Source: Mycobacterium sp. 236(2023)
GTDB taxonomy: Bacteria; Actinomycetota; Actinomycetes; Mycobacteriales; Mycobacteriaceae
NCBI RefSeq assembly: GCF_029623955.1
Contig: NZ_JARSBP010000002.1
Coordinates: 1,426,001-1,490,000 of the forward strand
DNA length: 64,000 nucleotides
Reading direction: 5' to 3'
Shown here: in pieces, positions 1-11,254 of the stretch
Layout of the letters: the number at the start of each line of letters is the position of its first letter
Position numbering within the stretch: position 1 is the first letter of the stretch
Position numbers and translations under genes: made by a program
The notes under the pieces: generated by a model
Told to the model about the DNA's origin: nothing
Database searches by the model: none
Seen by the model: the letters and a program-made list of their open reading frames with translations, nothing else

Positions 1-2
1 CA

Positions 3-2069
3 GAGGCGCTCCGGGTCGCCGGCGAGGACATGTCCGCAGGGCTGGCGATGCTGGAGGCGCGCCACATCGCCGGTGACAGTGACCTGTCGTCGTTGCTCAT
101 CGGGGGTGCGCGCCGTCAGTGGCGCACCGGAATCGCGCCCCGCTTCGACGAACTCGTCGCGCACACAGAGGCGCGCTGGAAGCGCAGCGGCCAGATCGCA
201 CACCGCGCCGAGCCGGACCTCAAGTGCGGCAGGGGCGGTCTGCGGGACGTTCAACTGCTCAACGCACTCGCCATCGCCCAGCTGGCCGACGTGTACCCCA
301 GCCGGTCGCTGGCCTCACCCACCGAAACCCTCGGCGAAGCACACCTTTCGCTGCTCAACGTCCGCACCGAGCTCCACCGGGTGGCGGGCCGCGGCCGCGA
401 GCTGCTGCTCGCTCAGCACGCCGACGAGATCGGCGCCTCGCTGCGCATCGGCGACCGTTTCGACCTGGCGCGCATGCTCTCCGACGCGGCGAGGACCGTC
501 AGCTATTACGTCGACGCCGGGATCCGCACGGCGGCAAACGCATTGCCCCGCCGAGGCCTGGCCGCGCTGCGGCGCCCGGTTCGCCGCCCACTCGACGAAG
601 GTGTCATCGAGTTCGCGGGCGAGGTGATCCTGGCCCGCGACGCCAGGCCGGAACGCGACCCCGGCTTGATCCTGCGGGTGGCGGCCGCATCGGCGACGAC
701 CGCGCTTCCGATCGCGGCGTCGACGCTGAGCCGGCTTGTGGAGGCCGCGCCCGAATTGCGCACCCCGTGGCCGCGGCAGGCACTCAAGGATCTGTTGGTG
801 ATGCTCGCTGCCGGCCCGTCCGCGGTCGGCACCATCGAGGCGCTCGACCGCACCGGACTCTGGGGGCGGCTGTTCCCCGAGTGGGGTGCGGTCCGCGACC
901 TTCCGCCCCGCGACGTCGTCCACATCTGGACGGTGGATCGGCACCTCGTCGAAGCTGTGTCCCGGGCAAGCGCTTTCACCACCAGGGTGTCGCGTCCCGA
1001 CCTGCTTCTGCTCGGTGCGCTCGTCCACGACATCGGCAAGGGCCGCGGCGGCGATCACAGCGTCATCGGCGCCGAGTTGGCCCAGCAGATTGGCAGCCGC
1101 CTCGGGCTCTGGCCGTCGGACATCACGATCCTGTCCAAAGTCGTGCGCCATCATCTGCTGTTGCCGCACACCGCCACTCGACGGGATCTGCAGGATCCGG
1201 CCGTCATCGCCGCGGTCGTCGAGGCGCTCGACGGCGACCCCGTCGTCCTCGAGCTGCTCCACGTGCTTGCCGAGGCCGACTCGCTGGCGACCGGCCCGGG
1301 TGTGTGGGGTGACTGGAAGGCGTCGCTGATCGGAGAACTCGTCCGTCGCTGCCGATTGGTGATGGCCGGCGAACCGCTGCCTCACCCCGATCCCGTTGAT
1401 CCCCGGTTCATTTCGCTGGCCGGAGGGGACCGCGTGCACGTCGAGCTGACACCCGCCGACACCGCCCACATCTTCAACGTGACGATGATCGCGCCGGACA
1501 GCCGCGGTCTGTTGTCGAAAGCCGCGGGGGTGTTGGCCCTGAACTCGCTGCGCGTGCACTCGGCTTCGGTCAACGGCCATGAAGGTTCGGCCATCAACAG
1601 CTTTGTCGTGTCACCGCATTTCGGCTCGCCGCCGGCGGCCGAGCTCTTGCGTCAGCAGCTGATTCTCGCGATCGACGGCGATCTCGACGTGATGGGGGCG
1701 TTGGACAAGAAAGAGGCGGAGAGCGCCAGCACGGCCCGCGCCGGCGAAGTCCGGGCCGCCGTCCCGATCAACGCCCCGACGGCCCCGCCGCGGGTGCTGT
1801 GGCACGACGGTGCCGGCGTCGGACAGCTGGTGGCCGAGATTCGCGCCACCGATCGTGCCGGTCTGCTGGCGGTGCTCACCGGAGTCTTCGAGCGTGCCGG
1901 GGCAGACATCGCGTGGGCGAAGGTGACGACGCTGGGGTCGTCGGTGGTCGACGTCTTCGGAATCGAGTTGGCCGAGAACGACAGTGGGATGCGACAGAGT
2001 CTGGAACGTGAGCTGTTCGCGGTCCTGCCTGCGCCGCCGCCTCCACCGGCGCAGGTCGAGGCGAGCTAG
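3..2069 (+). CDS. glnD: [Protein-PII] uridylyltransferase/adenylyltransferase GlnD, 3' part
   Basis: This is the nitrogen sensor that modifies and demodifies the PII protein (adenylylation in actinobacteria). The frame is open to the left edge, so the start and most of the N-terminal nucleotidyltransferase domain lie outside the window. An HD-hydrolase motif ([14 protein letters not shown]) is encoded near 1021-1060, and two ACT domains follow near 1470-1700 and 1825-2030. That is the usual GlnD order of NTase, HD, ACT, ACT. Amt and glnB are normally just upstream and would be off the window. The stop overlaps the convergent histidine kinase gene by 4 bp. Confidence 0.95.
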   Translation, partial: EALRVAGEDMSAGLAMLEARHIAGDSDLSSLLIGGARRQWRTGIAPRFDELVAHTEARWKRSGQIAHRAEPDLKCGRGGLRDVQLLNALAIAQLADVYPSRSLASPTETLGEAHLSLLNVRTELHRVAGRGRELLLAQHADEIGASLRIGDRFDLARMLSDAARTVSYYVDAGIRTAANALPRRGLAALRRPVRRPLDEGVIEFAGEVILARDARPERDPGLILRVAAASATTALPIAASTLSRLVEAAPELRTPWPRQALKDLLVMLAAGPSAVGTIEALDRTGLWGRLFPEWGAVRDLPPRDVVHIWTVDRHLVEAVSRASAFTTRVSRPDLLLLGALVHDIGKGRGGDHSVIGAELAQQIGSRLGLWPSDITILSKVVRHHLLLPHTATRRDLQDPAVIAAVVEALDGDPVVLELLHVLAEADSLATGPGVWGDWKASLIGELVRRCRLVMAGEPLPHPDPVDPRFISLAGGDRVHVELTPADTAHIFNVTMIAPDSRGLLSKAAGVLALNSLRVHSASVNGHEGSAINSFVVSPHFGSPPAAELLRQQLILAIDGDLDVMGALDKKEAESASTARAGEVRAAVPINAPTAPPRVLWHDGAGVGQLVAEIRATDRAGLLAVLTGVFERAGADIAWAKVTTLGSSVVDVFGIELAENDSGMRQSLERELFAVLPAPPPPPAQVEAS

Positions 2070-3274
2070 AGCGGACAGGTCTGCGGCGGTTGGGCGCTGC
2101 GTTCCGGCCGGTCCGCGATCGCGCGGTCGGGAAGCCAGATCACAAACGTGCTTCCGGCGCCGAGAGCGCTGAACAACGACATCTTGCCTTCGTGGCTCTC
2201 GACGATCTGCCTGGCGATCGCAAGACCCAGACCCGATCCGCGGCCTCCGTTTCTTTCGGTGGCCGTACGCCCCTGCCGGAAGCGGTCGAACACCCGCTGC
2301 TGATCGTCTTCGGCGATTCCGGGGCCCTCGTCACGAACCGCGATCCATGCCCAGCCCCGTGTGCTGCCGCTGCCGACGGTCAGTTCGGAATCACTGGGCG
2401 CCAGCCGGATTGCGTTCGACAGCAGGTTGGCCACCGCCCGTGCCAGCGACTCCGGATCGGCGTACACCACCGGCCCGGGAGAAAGCCGGGCGGTGAGTCG
2501 CAGCGGCCGTTCACCGGCCAGGAGGCGGTGTTCTTCGACGACCTCGGCGACGAAGGTGTGCAGATCGACCTTCTGGTCGGCGAACGATCCCGATCGGCGC
2601 CGGGCCGTGGCGAGGAGATCTTCGAGCAGCCGCGACATCCGCGTAGTGGCACGGGAGATGACGGCGAGCGCGTGCGCTCGTTCGTCCGGGGTGGCGTGCT
2701 CGTCGGCGAGGACTGCTTCGACGTTGGCCTGCACGACCGCCACCGGGTTGCGCAGTTCGTGCGAAACATCCTCGACCAGTGCGCGTTCGGCGCGGAACGC
2801 GTCGTCGAGCCGGTCCAGCATGCCGTCGATGGTGTCGGCCAGGGTGCGCAGTTCGTCCTGCGGCCCGGTGGCGTTGATCCGCTGCGAGAGGTCGCTGGCC
2901 GACAGCCGTCGCGCCGTTGCGGTGATCTCGCCGACGGGCCGGAGCATGCGTCCCGCGACGAACCATCCGACGACGAGGCTGATCAGGAAGATGACGCCGA
3001 GCGCGAGCAGCGAGTAGTTCCGCAGCGTTTCCAAGGTCGAGTGATTGACTGCGCGCTGGACACTTTCGAGGTCGGCCGCCTGGAAGCTCTCGCCGCCGCG
3101 GTAGACCATGGTGCCGTCGGGCTTGCGCTCGAACTTCTTGACCGTCACCGGATCCAGCGGCGCGGCATCGATGGTGGCCGACAGCGCGAAATACACGCCG
3201 GCAAGGATCACCGCGGAGATGGCGGACAGCCACAGTGATGTGGTCAACGCCAATCTGACGCGGATCGTGCGCAT
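2066..3274 (-). CDS. Sensor histidine kinase with HAMP domain
   Basis: This is a membrane sensor kinase of 402 residues. It has a transmembrane helix at about 12-33, an extracytoplasmic loop of about 50 residues, a second helix at about 87-108, a HAMP domain (about 108-160), a HisKA domain with the phospho-acceptor in VSHELRNP (His172), and a HATPase domain with the usual N, G1 and G2 boxes. The ATG at 3274 overlaps the response regulator stop as TGATG, which shows translational coupling and fixes the start. No Shine-Dalgarno sequence is visible. The stimulus cannot be inferred; the neighbouring MoxR and protease genes hint at envelope or protein stress. Confidence 0.9.
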   Translation of the reverse strand: MRTIRVRLALTTSLWLSAISAVILAGVYFALSATIDAAPLDPVTVKKFERKPDGTMVYRGGESFQAADLESVQRAVNHSTLETLRNYSLLALGVIFLISLVVGWFVAGRMLRPVGEITATARRLSASDLSQRINATGPQDELRTLADTIDGMLDRLDDAFRAERALVEDVSHELRNPVAVVQANVEAVLADEHATPDERAHALAVISRATTRMSRLLEDLLATARRRSGSFADQKVDLHTFVAEVVEEHRLLAGERPLRLTARLSPGPVVYADPESLARAVANLLSNAIRLAPSDSELTVGSGSTRGWAWIAVRDEGPGIAEDDQQRVFDRFRQGRTATERNGGRGSGLGLAIARQIVESHEGKMSLFSALGAGSTFVIWLPDRAIADRPERSAQPPQTCPL

Positions 3275-3990
3275 CAGGAGGATTTCGCCGAAGGCTGCTC
3301 TGCGGGAGTGCGCAATCGGTAGCCGCGGCCGACGAGAGTGTGCAGCACCTGTTGTTCGCCGTCGACGGTCAGCTTGCGGCGCAGCGTTCCGACGGTCACC
3401 CGCACGGTCTGGGTGAACGGGTCGGCGTTCTCGTCCCACACGTGCTCGAGGATCTGCTCTGCCGACACCACGTGGTCGGGCCGCGTCATCAGGTAGCGCA
3501 GCACCGAGAACTCCTTGAGCGTCAGGTCGACTTCGCGTGGGCCGCGGCGCACGATCTGGCGTGCGGTGTCGACGGAGATGTCGCCGAGTCGCAGCACCGA
3601 TGAATCCCCGGATACCTCTCGGCGCAGCACGGCCCGCAGGCGTGCTGTCAGTTCGGCCAGCGCGAACGGTTTGACGATGTAGTCGTCGGCGCCCGCGTCG
3701 AGACCCCGGACCCGGTCGGGCAGGGTGCCTCGCGCCGTCAGCATGACGATGCGGATCTCTCGCCCTACCGGTGAGGCGAGGTCGCCGGCCCGCAGGCGCC
3801 GCGCCAGCTCGAGGCCGTCGCCGTCGGGAAGGTTGACGTCGATGAGCGCGACGTCGTAGGAGTTGACGGTGAGGCGTTCGAGCGCCTCCGCTTCGGTCAT
3901 CGCGGCGTCGACGGCATAGCCTTCTCGCTGCAGCCCGATGCGGAGGGCGCTGACCAGCCCTTCCTCGTCCTCGACGATCAGAATCCGCAT
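3274..3990 (-). CDS. OmpR-family response regulator
   Basis: This is a 238-residue two-component regulator. The N-terminal receiver domain has the acidic pair in VEDEE, the phosphorylated Asp51 (LIDVNLPDGDG) and the conserved Lys in IVKPF. The C-terminal winged-helix DNA-binding domain ends in the typical GRGYRL segment. The ATG at 3990 gives the canonical start MRILIVEDEE. The frame stays open far upstream, antisense to the moxR gene, but that extension looks non-coding. It lies divergent from the MoxR operon with about 105 bp between them, so it may control that operon. This is an inference from position only. Confidence 0.93.
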   Translation of the reverse strand: MRILIVEDEEGLVSALRIGLQREGYAVDAAMTEAEALERLTVNSYDVALIDVNLPDGDGLELARRLRAGDLASPVGREIRIVMLTARGTLPDRVRGLDAGADDYIVKPFALAELTARLRAVLRREVSGDSSVLRLGDISVDTARQIVRRGPREVDLTLKEFSVLRYLMTRPDHVVSAEQILEHVWDENADPFTQTVRVTVGTLRRKLTVDGEQQVLHTLVGRGYRLRTPAEQPSAKSS

Positions 3991-4095
3991 ATACGCCGAG
4001 GGTAGCGCCGTCGCGGGAACCCGACCACTTGGCTTTCGGTGGACTTTCGCCCCGGTTTCCTGGGGTTTTCGCACCGGGCTGGTGAACTGTCGGTC

Positions 4096-5105
<1,010 letters not shown>

Positions 5106-5109
<4 letters not shown>

Positions 5110-6035
5110 CCGAGAGTTCCGGAAATGCCTGGCGGGCAATGGATCTGTCGGTACGCCGACGGGTGGACAGCATCGTCAGCGGAGAGTACGAGGGAATGCG
5201 GCTCGGCGTCGGCAGCGAGCGCGAGGAGCTGTCGCGCTACCAACCGGGTGACGACGTGCGCAGTATCGACTGGAACATCACCGCCCGCGCCGGCGAGCCG
5301 CACGTGTGGCGGCCGCGGGCCGACAACAGGCTCGACACCCAGGTGATGGTCGACATGACACCGAGCATGGCGTTCGGCACCGTCGCGGACGAGAAGAGTG
5401 AACTCGCAGCACGGATCGTCGCCGCGGTCGGCCTACTCACCGACGCCCCGGGGAACACGGTCGGACTGCAGACTTTCGGACCGGACGGCATCCGGTGGTA
5501 TCGGCCGCTGCGCGCGCGGCTCGCGGCGTCCAGAGCGCCGCAGACGTTGTCCCGCGCCGCTTCCCGAACGGGTGCCGGATCGCCAACGCTCGCACAGGCT
5601 CTCACCGCGCTCGGGGCCCGCCGAGGCGGGCCCGGCTTGCGCGTCGTCGTGTCGGACTTCCTCGATCCCGGCGGCGCCAACGAAGCGCCCTTCGACTGGC
5701 AGACCCCATTGCGCCGGCTGGCGGCGCGCCACGACGTCGTCGCCGTGGAGATTCTCGACCCGCGTGAACTTGAGCTGCCCGACGTCGGCGCGGTGGTGCT
5801 CGTCGATCCCGAATCGGGACGCCAGCGCCAGGTGTGGACGTCCGACGAACGGCTGCGCCGCCGATACCGCGACGCGGCCGCCGAACACCGCAACGCGGTG
5901 GCCGCGGCGATCTCGGCCTCCGGTGCCGACCATCTGCGGGCGAGCACCGCCGGCGACTGGATCCGCGATCTGGCGAAGTTCCTGCGCGAACGACAGCGCA
6001 CGCTGCGCCGGGGGAGAGGCCCGGTGCGCCGATGA
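5106..6035 (+). CDS. DUF58 domain-containing protein (VWA-like MoxR partner)
   Basis: This 309-residue cytoplasmic protein has the DUF58 signature YQPGDDVRSIDWN near residues 40-53, followed by a VWA-like fold that starts at VMVDMTPSM. DUF58 proteins are almost always encoded next to moxR and are thought to present clients to the ATPase. The gene overlaps moxR upstream and the VWA gene downstream by 4 bp each (ATGA), so the three are probably made in fixed proportions. Confidence 0.88.
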
Positions 6036-6985
6036 CGTTCCTGTTCCCGCTCGGCCTTCTGATGCTGGTGCCGGTCGCGCTTCTTGCTGCCACATACCTC
6101 GTCACCGTCCGGCGCAGGCAACGCTACGCCGTCCGCTATGCGGCACTTCCGTTGTTGGAGAAAGTGATTCCGGAGCGGCCGAAATGGCGACGGCATCTGC
6201 CCGCGGTGTTCCTGCTCGCCGCGCTGACGCTGTGCGCACTGGCGGTCGCCCGTCCGGAGATGCCCGTGCGGGTGCCCTACGAACGCGCCACCATCGTCGT
6301 CGCGATCGACACGTCGGAATCGATGCGCGCCGAAGATGTCAGCCCGGACAGGTTGACCGCGGCCGTCGCCGCCGCGGGAGACTTCATCGACCAACTCCCG
6401 GCGACGTTCAACGTCGGAGTCGTGACGTTCGCCGGGACGACAACCGTGGCGCACGCCCCCGACACCGACCGCGCCACGGCCAAGTCCAGCCTGCAGACGC
6501 TGACGACGCAGTCGCGTACCGCGATCGGGGAAGGCGTGTTCACGTCGCTGGATCAGATCCTGGCGATCACGCAGGAGCCCGAGGAGGGTCAGGACCGGGT
6601 GCCAGCACACATCGTGCTGCTGTCGGACGGCACCAATACCAGTGGCCGCGACACCGACGCGGCCGCACTCGCGGCGGTGGCGGCCGGCGTCCCGGTCTCG
6701 ACGATCGCGTACGGCACGCCCGACGGTGTGTTCAGCAGCGGAGGCTACGAGGTCCCGGTGCCCGTCGACGCCGAGACTCTGACGACGCTGGCGGAGAGCA
6801 CCGGCGGTATCGCCTATTCGGCGGCGAGCAGCGACGAACTCGAAGCCGTGTACCGCGACATCGGATCCTCCATCGGCTGGCGCACCGAATGGCGCGAGGT
6901 GACCCCGTTCGTCGCCGGTATCGCGCTGGCCTGCGGCATCGTGGCCGCGGCCCTGTCCATGCGCTGGTTCGCCCGTCTCGTCTGA
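6032..6985 (+). CDS. Membrane-anchored VWA-domain protein (BatA-like)
   Basis: This 317-residue protein has N-terminal hydrophobic helices (about 5-24 and 56-73), a VWA domain with the MIDAS motif DTSES (93-97), and a C-terminal helix near residues 288-312. This is the layout of BatA-like proteins of MoxR operons, with the VWA domain between membrane anchors. It is coupled to the DUF58 gene by an ATGA overlap. MoxR, DUF58 and this protein probably form one membrane-associated maturation complex. The target is not evident from the sequence. Confidence 0.88.
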   Translation: MTFLFPLGLLMLVPVALLAATYLVTVRRRQRYAVRYAALPLLEKVIPERPKWRRHLPAVFLLAALTLCALAVARPEMPVRVPYERATIVVAIDTSESMRAEDVSPDRLTAAVAAAGDFIDQLPATFNVGVVTFAGTTTVAHAPDTDRATAKSSLQTLTTQSRTAIGEGVFTSLDQILAITQEPEEGQDRVPAHIVLLSDGTNTSGRDTDAAALAAVAAGVPVSTIAYGTPDGVFSSGGYEVPVPVDAETLTTLAESTGGIAYSAASSDELEAVYRDIGSSIGWRTEWREVTPFVAGIALACGIVAAALSMRWFARLV

Positions 6986-6996
6986 CAGGAGCACCC

Positions 6997-7893
6997 ATGA
7001 CCTTCGATCAACGGTTCGACCTGGGTGGCAGGCCCGCGGGACCGTCGTTCCTGCCGCCGGGCCCACCCGTCGTGCCGACCCGGATCCGCGTCGACCCACC
7101 CCCACAGACCGCGCCGCCGGTACCTGACCCCCTCGCGGTACCGGCGGCGCCCCGGCGTCCTCGAATGTCGGCGCTGCTCATCGGCGCCTGCCTGCTGACC
7201 GGTGCGGCGGCCGGGGGAGGCGCCGGATTCCTCGCCGCCGACGCCGGCCGCGCGACGGTGATCCGGCAGAGTTCGCCCGCGCCTTCGGCGCCTGCACCCG
7301 GCGGCACCATGCAGGGCGCATCGCAGGCGTTGCTGCCCAGCGTCGTGCAGATCAGCGCGGGCAACAGCATCGGATCGGGGTTCGCGATCGACGATCAGGG
7401 CCGGATCATGACGAACAGCCATGTGATCGAAGGCTATTCGCGGGTCGCGGTGCGGATGGCCGACGGCCGCCGCAGTCCCGCGCGGGTGGTCGGCTCCGAT
7501 CCCGCGACCGACGTCGCCGTGCTGGAGGTGTCGGGCACGCCGCCGCCTCCCGCGGCGCTCGGTGTCAGCGAGGGTCTGGCGATCGGTGCGCCCGTCATCG
7601 CGGTCGGTGCCCCGCTGGGCCTCAACAGCACCGTCACCGCGGGCATCATCAGCGCCGTGGATCGGACGGCGCGGCTGGGGCCGAATCCTGCGCAGCAATT
7701 GCTGCAGACGGATGCGTCGATCAACCCGGGCAATTCCGGCGGTCCGCTGGCCAATCTCGACGGTCAGGTCATCGGCATGAACACCGCGATCGCCACGGTG
7801 GGCGGGCCGGAGGCCGGCAGCATCGGCATCGGGTTCGCGGTGCCCATCGACCGGGCCGTCGCGATCGCCCGCGACATCATCCAGAACGGTTGA
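6997..7893 (+). CDS. Trypsin-like (S1C/HtrA-type) serine protease without PDZ domain
   Basis: This 298-residue protein has a Pro-rich cytoplasmic N-terminus (about 1-56), one transmembrane helix (about 57-82) and a trypsin-like domain facing outward. The catalytic triad is visible as His142 (TNSHVIEG), Asp172 (DPATDVAVLEV) and Ser247 (NPGNSGGP). It ends right after the protease fold, so it lacks the PDZ domain usual in HtrA/DegP. It starts 11 bp after the VWA gene, probably in the same operon, and may degrade or process extracytoplasmic proteins linked to the MoxR system. Confidence 0.88.
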   Translation: MTFDQRFDLGGRPAGPSFLPPGPPVVPTRIRVDPPPQTAPPVPDPLAVPAAPRRPRMSALLIGACLLTGAAAGGGAGFLAADAGRATVIRQSSPAPSAPAPGGTMQGASQALLPSVVQISAGNSIGSGFAIDDQGRIMTNSHVIEGYSRVAVRMADGRRSPARVVGSDPATDVAVLEVSGTPPPPAALGVSEGLAIGAPVIAVGAPLGLNSTVTAGIISAVDRTARLGPNPAQQLLQTDASINPGNSGGPLANLDGQVIGMNTAIATVGGPEAGSIGIGFAVPIDRAVAIARDIIQNG

Positions 7894-7950
7894 CCGCCCA
7901 GGCCAGGCGGCTATCGAGGCGGTGCGGCCAGCCGCGATAGGCTTGCCCTC

Positions 7951-9519
7951 GTGTTTGAATCCCTGTCCGACCGGTTGACCGGTGCCCTCTCCGGCCTGCG
8001 GGGCAAGGGTCGGCTGACTGACGCCGACATCGATGCCACCGCGCGCGAGATCCGACTGGCGTTGCTCGAGGCCGACGTCTCGCTGCCCGTCGTCCGCGAG
8101 TTCATCTCCCGCATCAAGGACCGCGCCAAGGGCGCGGAGGTGTCCGGGGCGCTCAACCCCGCGCAACAGGTCGTCAAGATCGTCAACGAGGAGCTCATCG
8201 CGATCCTCGGTGGCGAAACGCGTCAGCTCTCGTTCGCGAGGAACCCACCGACGGTCATCATGCTGGCGGGCCTGCAGGGTTCGGGTAAGACGACGCTGGC
8301 CGGAAAGCTCGCGAGATGGCTCAAGGCGCAAGGGCATACGCCGCTGCTGGTGGCCTGCGACCTGCAACGCCCCGGCGCCGTCAACCAGCTGCAGATCGTC
8401 GGTGAGCGTGCCGGCGTGCACGTGTTCGCCCCGCATCCCGGTGTGTCCCCGGACGGCGTCACGATCGAGCAGATGGCCACTGGCGATCCGGTGTCGGTGG
8501 CCGCCGCGGGCCTCGCCGAGGCGAAGTCCAAGCACTACGACGTCGTCATCGTCGACACCGCGGGCCGGCTCGGTATCGATCAGGAGCTGATGGCTCAGGC
8601 CGCCGCGATCCGCGACGCCGTCAACCCCGACGAGGTGCTGTTCGTCCTCGACGCGATGATCGGTCAGGATGCCGTCACCACGGCCGACGCGTTCCGCGAG
8701 GGGGTCGGCTTCACCGGTGTCGTGCTGACCAAGCTCGATGGCGACGCCCGCGGTGGTGCTGCGCTGTCGGTGCGTGAAGTCACGGGTCAGCCGATCATGT
8801 TCGCGTCGGCGGGCGAGAAGCTCGAAGACTTCGACGTCTTCCATCCCGACCGGATGGCCAGCCGCATCCTGGGCATGGGTGACGTGCTCACCCTCATCGA
8901 ACAGGCCGAGCAGGTTTTCGACGCCGCGCAGGCCGAGGCCACCGCAGCCAAGATCGGCAGCGGTGAGCTCACGCTGGAGGACTTCCTCGAGCAGATGCTC
9001 GCGATCCGCAAGATGGGACCGATCGGCAACCTACTCGGCATGCTGCCCGGCGCCGGCCAGATGAAGGACGCGTTGGCCGCCGTCGACGACAGCCAGCTCG
9101 ACCGCGTGCAGGCGATCATCCGCGGCATGACTCCTCAGGAGCGCGAGGACCCGAAGATCATCAACGCTTCGCGCCGGTTGCGCATCGCCAACGGCTCCGG
9201 CGTCACCGTCGCCGAGGTGAACCAGCTCGTCGACCGGTTCTTCGAGGCGCGCAAGATGATGTCGCAGATGGCCGGGCAGATGGGAATGCCGTTCGGCCGC
9301 AAGAACTCCCGCAAGTCCGGTGGCAAGGGCAAGAACAAGCAGGCGGGTAAGAAAAAGGGCAACAGGGGGCCCACGCCGCCGCGCAATCCGCTCGGCGCAG
9401 GAATGCCCGGTCTGCCCGCCGGTTTCCCCGACCTGTCGAACATGCCGAAGGGGCTCGACGAGCTGCCGCCGGGATTGGCCGACATCGATTTGTCGAAGCT
9501 GAAGTTCCCGAAGAACTAG
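7951..9519 (+). CDS. ffh: Signal recognition particle protein Ffh (SRP54)
   Basis: This is the GTPase subunit of the signal recognition particle, which targets nascent membrane proteins to FtsY and SecYEG. The 522 residues comprise an N-domain helical bundle (1-90), a G-domain with P-loop GLQGSGKT (107-114), DTAGR and TKLDG motifs, and a Met-rich M domain. A basic, Gly/Pro-rich C-terminal tail follows (KNSRKSGGKGKNKQ onward), typical of mycobacterial Ffh. The start is GTG at 7951. In M. tuberculosis ffh also lies close to glnD. Confidence 0.97.
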   Translation: MFESLSDRLTGALSGLRGKGRLTDADIDATAREIRLALLEADVSLPVVREFISRIKDRAKGAEVSGALNPAQQVVKIVNEELIAILGGETRQLSFARNPPTVIMLAGLQGSGKTTLAGKLARWLKAQGHTPLLVACDLQRPGAVNQLQIVGERAGVHVFAPHPGVSPDGVTIEQMATGDPVSVAAAGLAEAKSKHYDVVIVDTAGRLGIDQELMAQAAAIRDAVNPDEVLFVLDAMIGQDAVTTADAFREGVGFTGVVLTKLDGDARGGAALSVREVTGQPIMFASAGEKLEDFDVFHPDRMASRILGMGDVLTLIEQAEQVFDAAQAEATAAKIGSGELTLEDFLEQMLAIRKMGPIGNLLGMLPGAGQMKDALAAVDDSQLDRVQAIIRGMTPQEREDPKIINASRRLRIANGSGVTVAEVNQLVDRFFEARKMMSQMAGQMGMPFGRKNSRKSGGKGKNKQAGKKKGNRGPTPPRNPLGAGMPGLPAGFPDLSNMPKGLDELPPGLADIDLSKLKFPKN

Positions 9520-9522
9520 CTG

Positions 9523-10590
9523 ATGCCGCTGCATGTCCGCGGTCGCGGATTGCCCCACGACGAGCCGGTCGAATGGTGGGTCGTCGACGGGCGGCTGTCC
9601 GCGGAACCAGTGGCAGACGCCGAGACGGTATTTGACGGCGGCTGGGTGCTCCCCGGTCTGGTCGACGCGCACTGCCACGTCGGGCTCGGGTCGGATGGCG
9701 AGATCTCGCTGGACGATGCCGCGGCTCAGGCCGAAACAGAACGCGGCGTCGGCGCGCTGTTGCTGCGTGACGCCGGATCGCCGACCGACACCCGCAGCTT
9801 CGACGACCGCCCCGAATTGCCACGCATCATTCGCGCCGGCCGACACCTGGCGCGCCCCAAGCGATATCAGCGTGGATTCGCCGCCGAGCTCGACGACCAG
9901 TGGCAGCTGCCCGACGCGGTCGCGCAGCAGGCGCGCTGGGGGGACGGTTGGATCAAGCTGGTGGGGGACTGGATCGACCGGGAGACCGGCGACCTGGAGC
10001 CGTTGTGGTCCGACGACGTCCTCGAAGCGGCGATCGACGCCGCGCATGCCAACGGGGCCCGCGTCACCGCGCACGTGTTCGGCGAGGACGCACTCGCGGG
10101 ACTCATCAAGGCCGGCATCGACTGCATCGAGCACGGCACCGGGCTCACCGAGGACACGATCGACCTGATGGTCGAATACGGCACGGCGCTGGTGCCGACG
10201 CTGATCAACATCGAGAACTTCCCGGACATCGCTGGGGCGGCACACAAGTACCCGACCTATCAACAGCACATGCGCGATCTGTACGAAACCTGTTCGGCCA
10301 GAATCGGTGCCGCGCGCGAGGCCGGGGTGCCGATCTTCGCGGGCTCGGACGCGGGCAGCACCGTGGCGCACGGCCGCATCGCCGAGGAAGTCGACGCACT
10401 CAAGGGGATCGGCATGTCGCCGATCGAGGCGCTGGGCGCGGCGTGCTGGGACGCGCGTGAGTGGCTTCGTCGGCCAGGTCTCGAGCACGGCGCGTCGGCT
10501 GACCTGGTGTGCTTCTCCGAGGATCCGCGCACGGGCGCCGGGGTGCTCGGCAACCCCGATGTGGTCATCCTGCGCGGAATCGCCTACTAG
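9523..10590 (+). CDS. Amidohydrolase family protein
   Basis: This 355-residue metal-dependent hydrolase of the imidazolonepropionase/prolidase-like amidohydrolase class resembles M. tuberculosis Rv2915c, which also sits beside ffh. The metal-binding HxH is His50-Cys-His52 (VDAHCHVG), later ligands lie in TAHVFGED and IEHGTG, and the last Asp is in FAGSDAGS. It starts 3 bp after the ffh stop and runs straight into the next gene, so it is probably cotranscribed. The substrate is unknown. Confidence 0.85.
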   Translation: MPLHVRGRGLPHDEPVEWWVVDGRLSAEPVADAETVFDGGWVLPGLVDAHCHVGLGSDGEISLDDAAAQAETERGVGALLLRDAGSPTDTRSFDDRPELPRIIRAGRHLARPKRYQRGFAAELDDQWQLPDAVAQQARWGDGWIKLVGDWIDRETGDLEPLWSDDVLEAAIDAAHANGARVTAHVFGEDALAGLIKAGIDCIEHGTGLTEDTIDLMVEYGTALVPTLINIENFPDIAGAAHKYPTYQQHMRDLYETCSARIGAAREAGVPIFAGSDAGSTVAHGRIAEEVDALKGIGMSPIEALGAACWDAREWLRRPGLEHGASADLVCFSEDPRTGAGVLGNPDVVILRGIAY

Positions 10591-11250
10591 ATGGCGCGGC
10601 GCGTCGTCGACCTCAGCCACCGGATCCGGGCCGGGCTGCTGACGTACCCGGGACTACCGGCGCCGGTGATCACGCCGCACCTGACTCGCCAGGAATCCCG
10701 CGAGAAGTACGCTCCCGGAACGGAATTCGCGATGGACATCATCACGATGATCGGAAACACCGGGACGTATTTGGACTCGCCGTTCCACCGCTACGCCGAC
10801 GGTGCGGACCTCGCTGGGCTGGACCTGGCGACGCTGGTGGGGCTGCCCGCCGAGGTCTTCCACCTCGGTGACAAGCGCGCCGTCACCGTCGCGCATCTCG
10901 CCGACCGGAACGTGCGGGGAGCCGCGGTGCTCCTGCACACCGGGTGGGACCGGCATTTCGGCACCGACGCGTACGGAAGTGGAGCGCCTTTCGTCACCGC
11001 CGAAGCGGCCCAGTACCTCGTCGACGCCGGTGCGGTGCTCGTGGGGATCGACTCGGTCAACATCGACGACACGGAATCCGGTGGACACCGCCCGGTGCAT
11101 TCACTGCTCCTGGGCGCCGGGGTGCACGTGGTGGAGCACCTCACCAATCTCGGTGCGTTGCCCGAACAGGGGGCGCGGTTCACCGCCGCTCCGCCTGCGA
11201 TCGAGGGCTTCGGCACCTTCCCGGTGCGCGCCTTCGCCGAGATCGGATAG
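10591..11250 (+). CDS. Cyclase family protein (kynurenine formamidase-like)
   Basis: This 219-residue member of the cyclase/metal-dependent formamidase family has the N-terminal DLSHRI segment, the metal-binding TYLDSPFHRYADG region (the family HxGTHxDxPxH motif in diverged form) and a later SVNID segment. Its ATG follows the amidohydrolase stop with no gap. Tight linkage to an amidohydrolase suggests consecutive hydrolytic steps on one cyclic amide or formyl compound, but the substrate is not known. The neighbouring gene is convergent after a 4-bp gap. Confidence 0.8.
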   Translation: MARRVVDLSHRIRAGLLTYPGLPAPVITPHLTRQESREKYAPGTEFAMDIITMIGNTGTYLDSPFHRYADGADLAGLDLATLVGLPAEVFHLGDKRAVTVAHLADRNVRGAAVLLHTGWDRHFGTDAYGSGAPFVTAEAAQYLVDAGAVLVGIDSVNIDDTESGGHRPVHSLLLGAGVHVVEHLTNLGALPEQGARFTAAPPAIEGFGTFPVRAFAEIG

Positions 11251-11254
11251 CGAT

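Noticed and set aside
315..1580. Long minus-strand frame inside glnD
   Set aside because: It lies antisense to a well-conserved gene, with no recognisable domain and a composition typical of a shadow frame.
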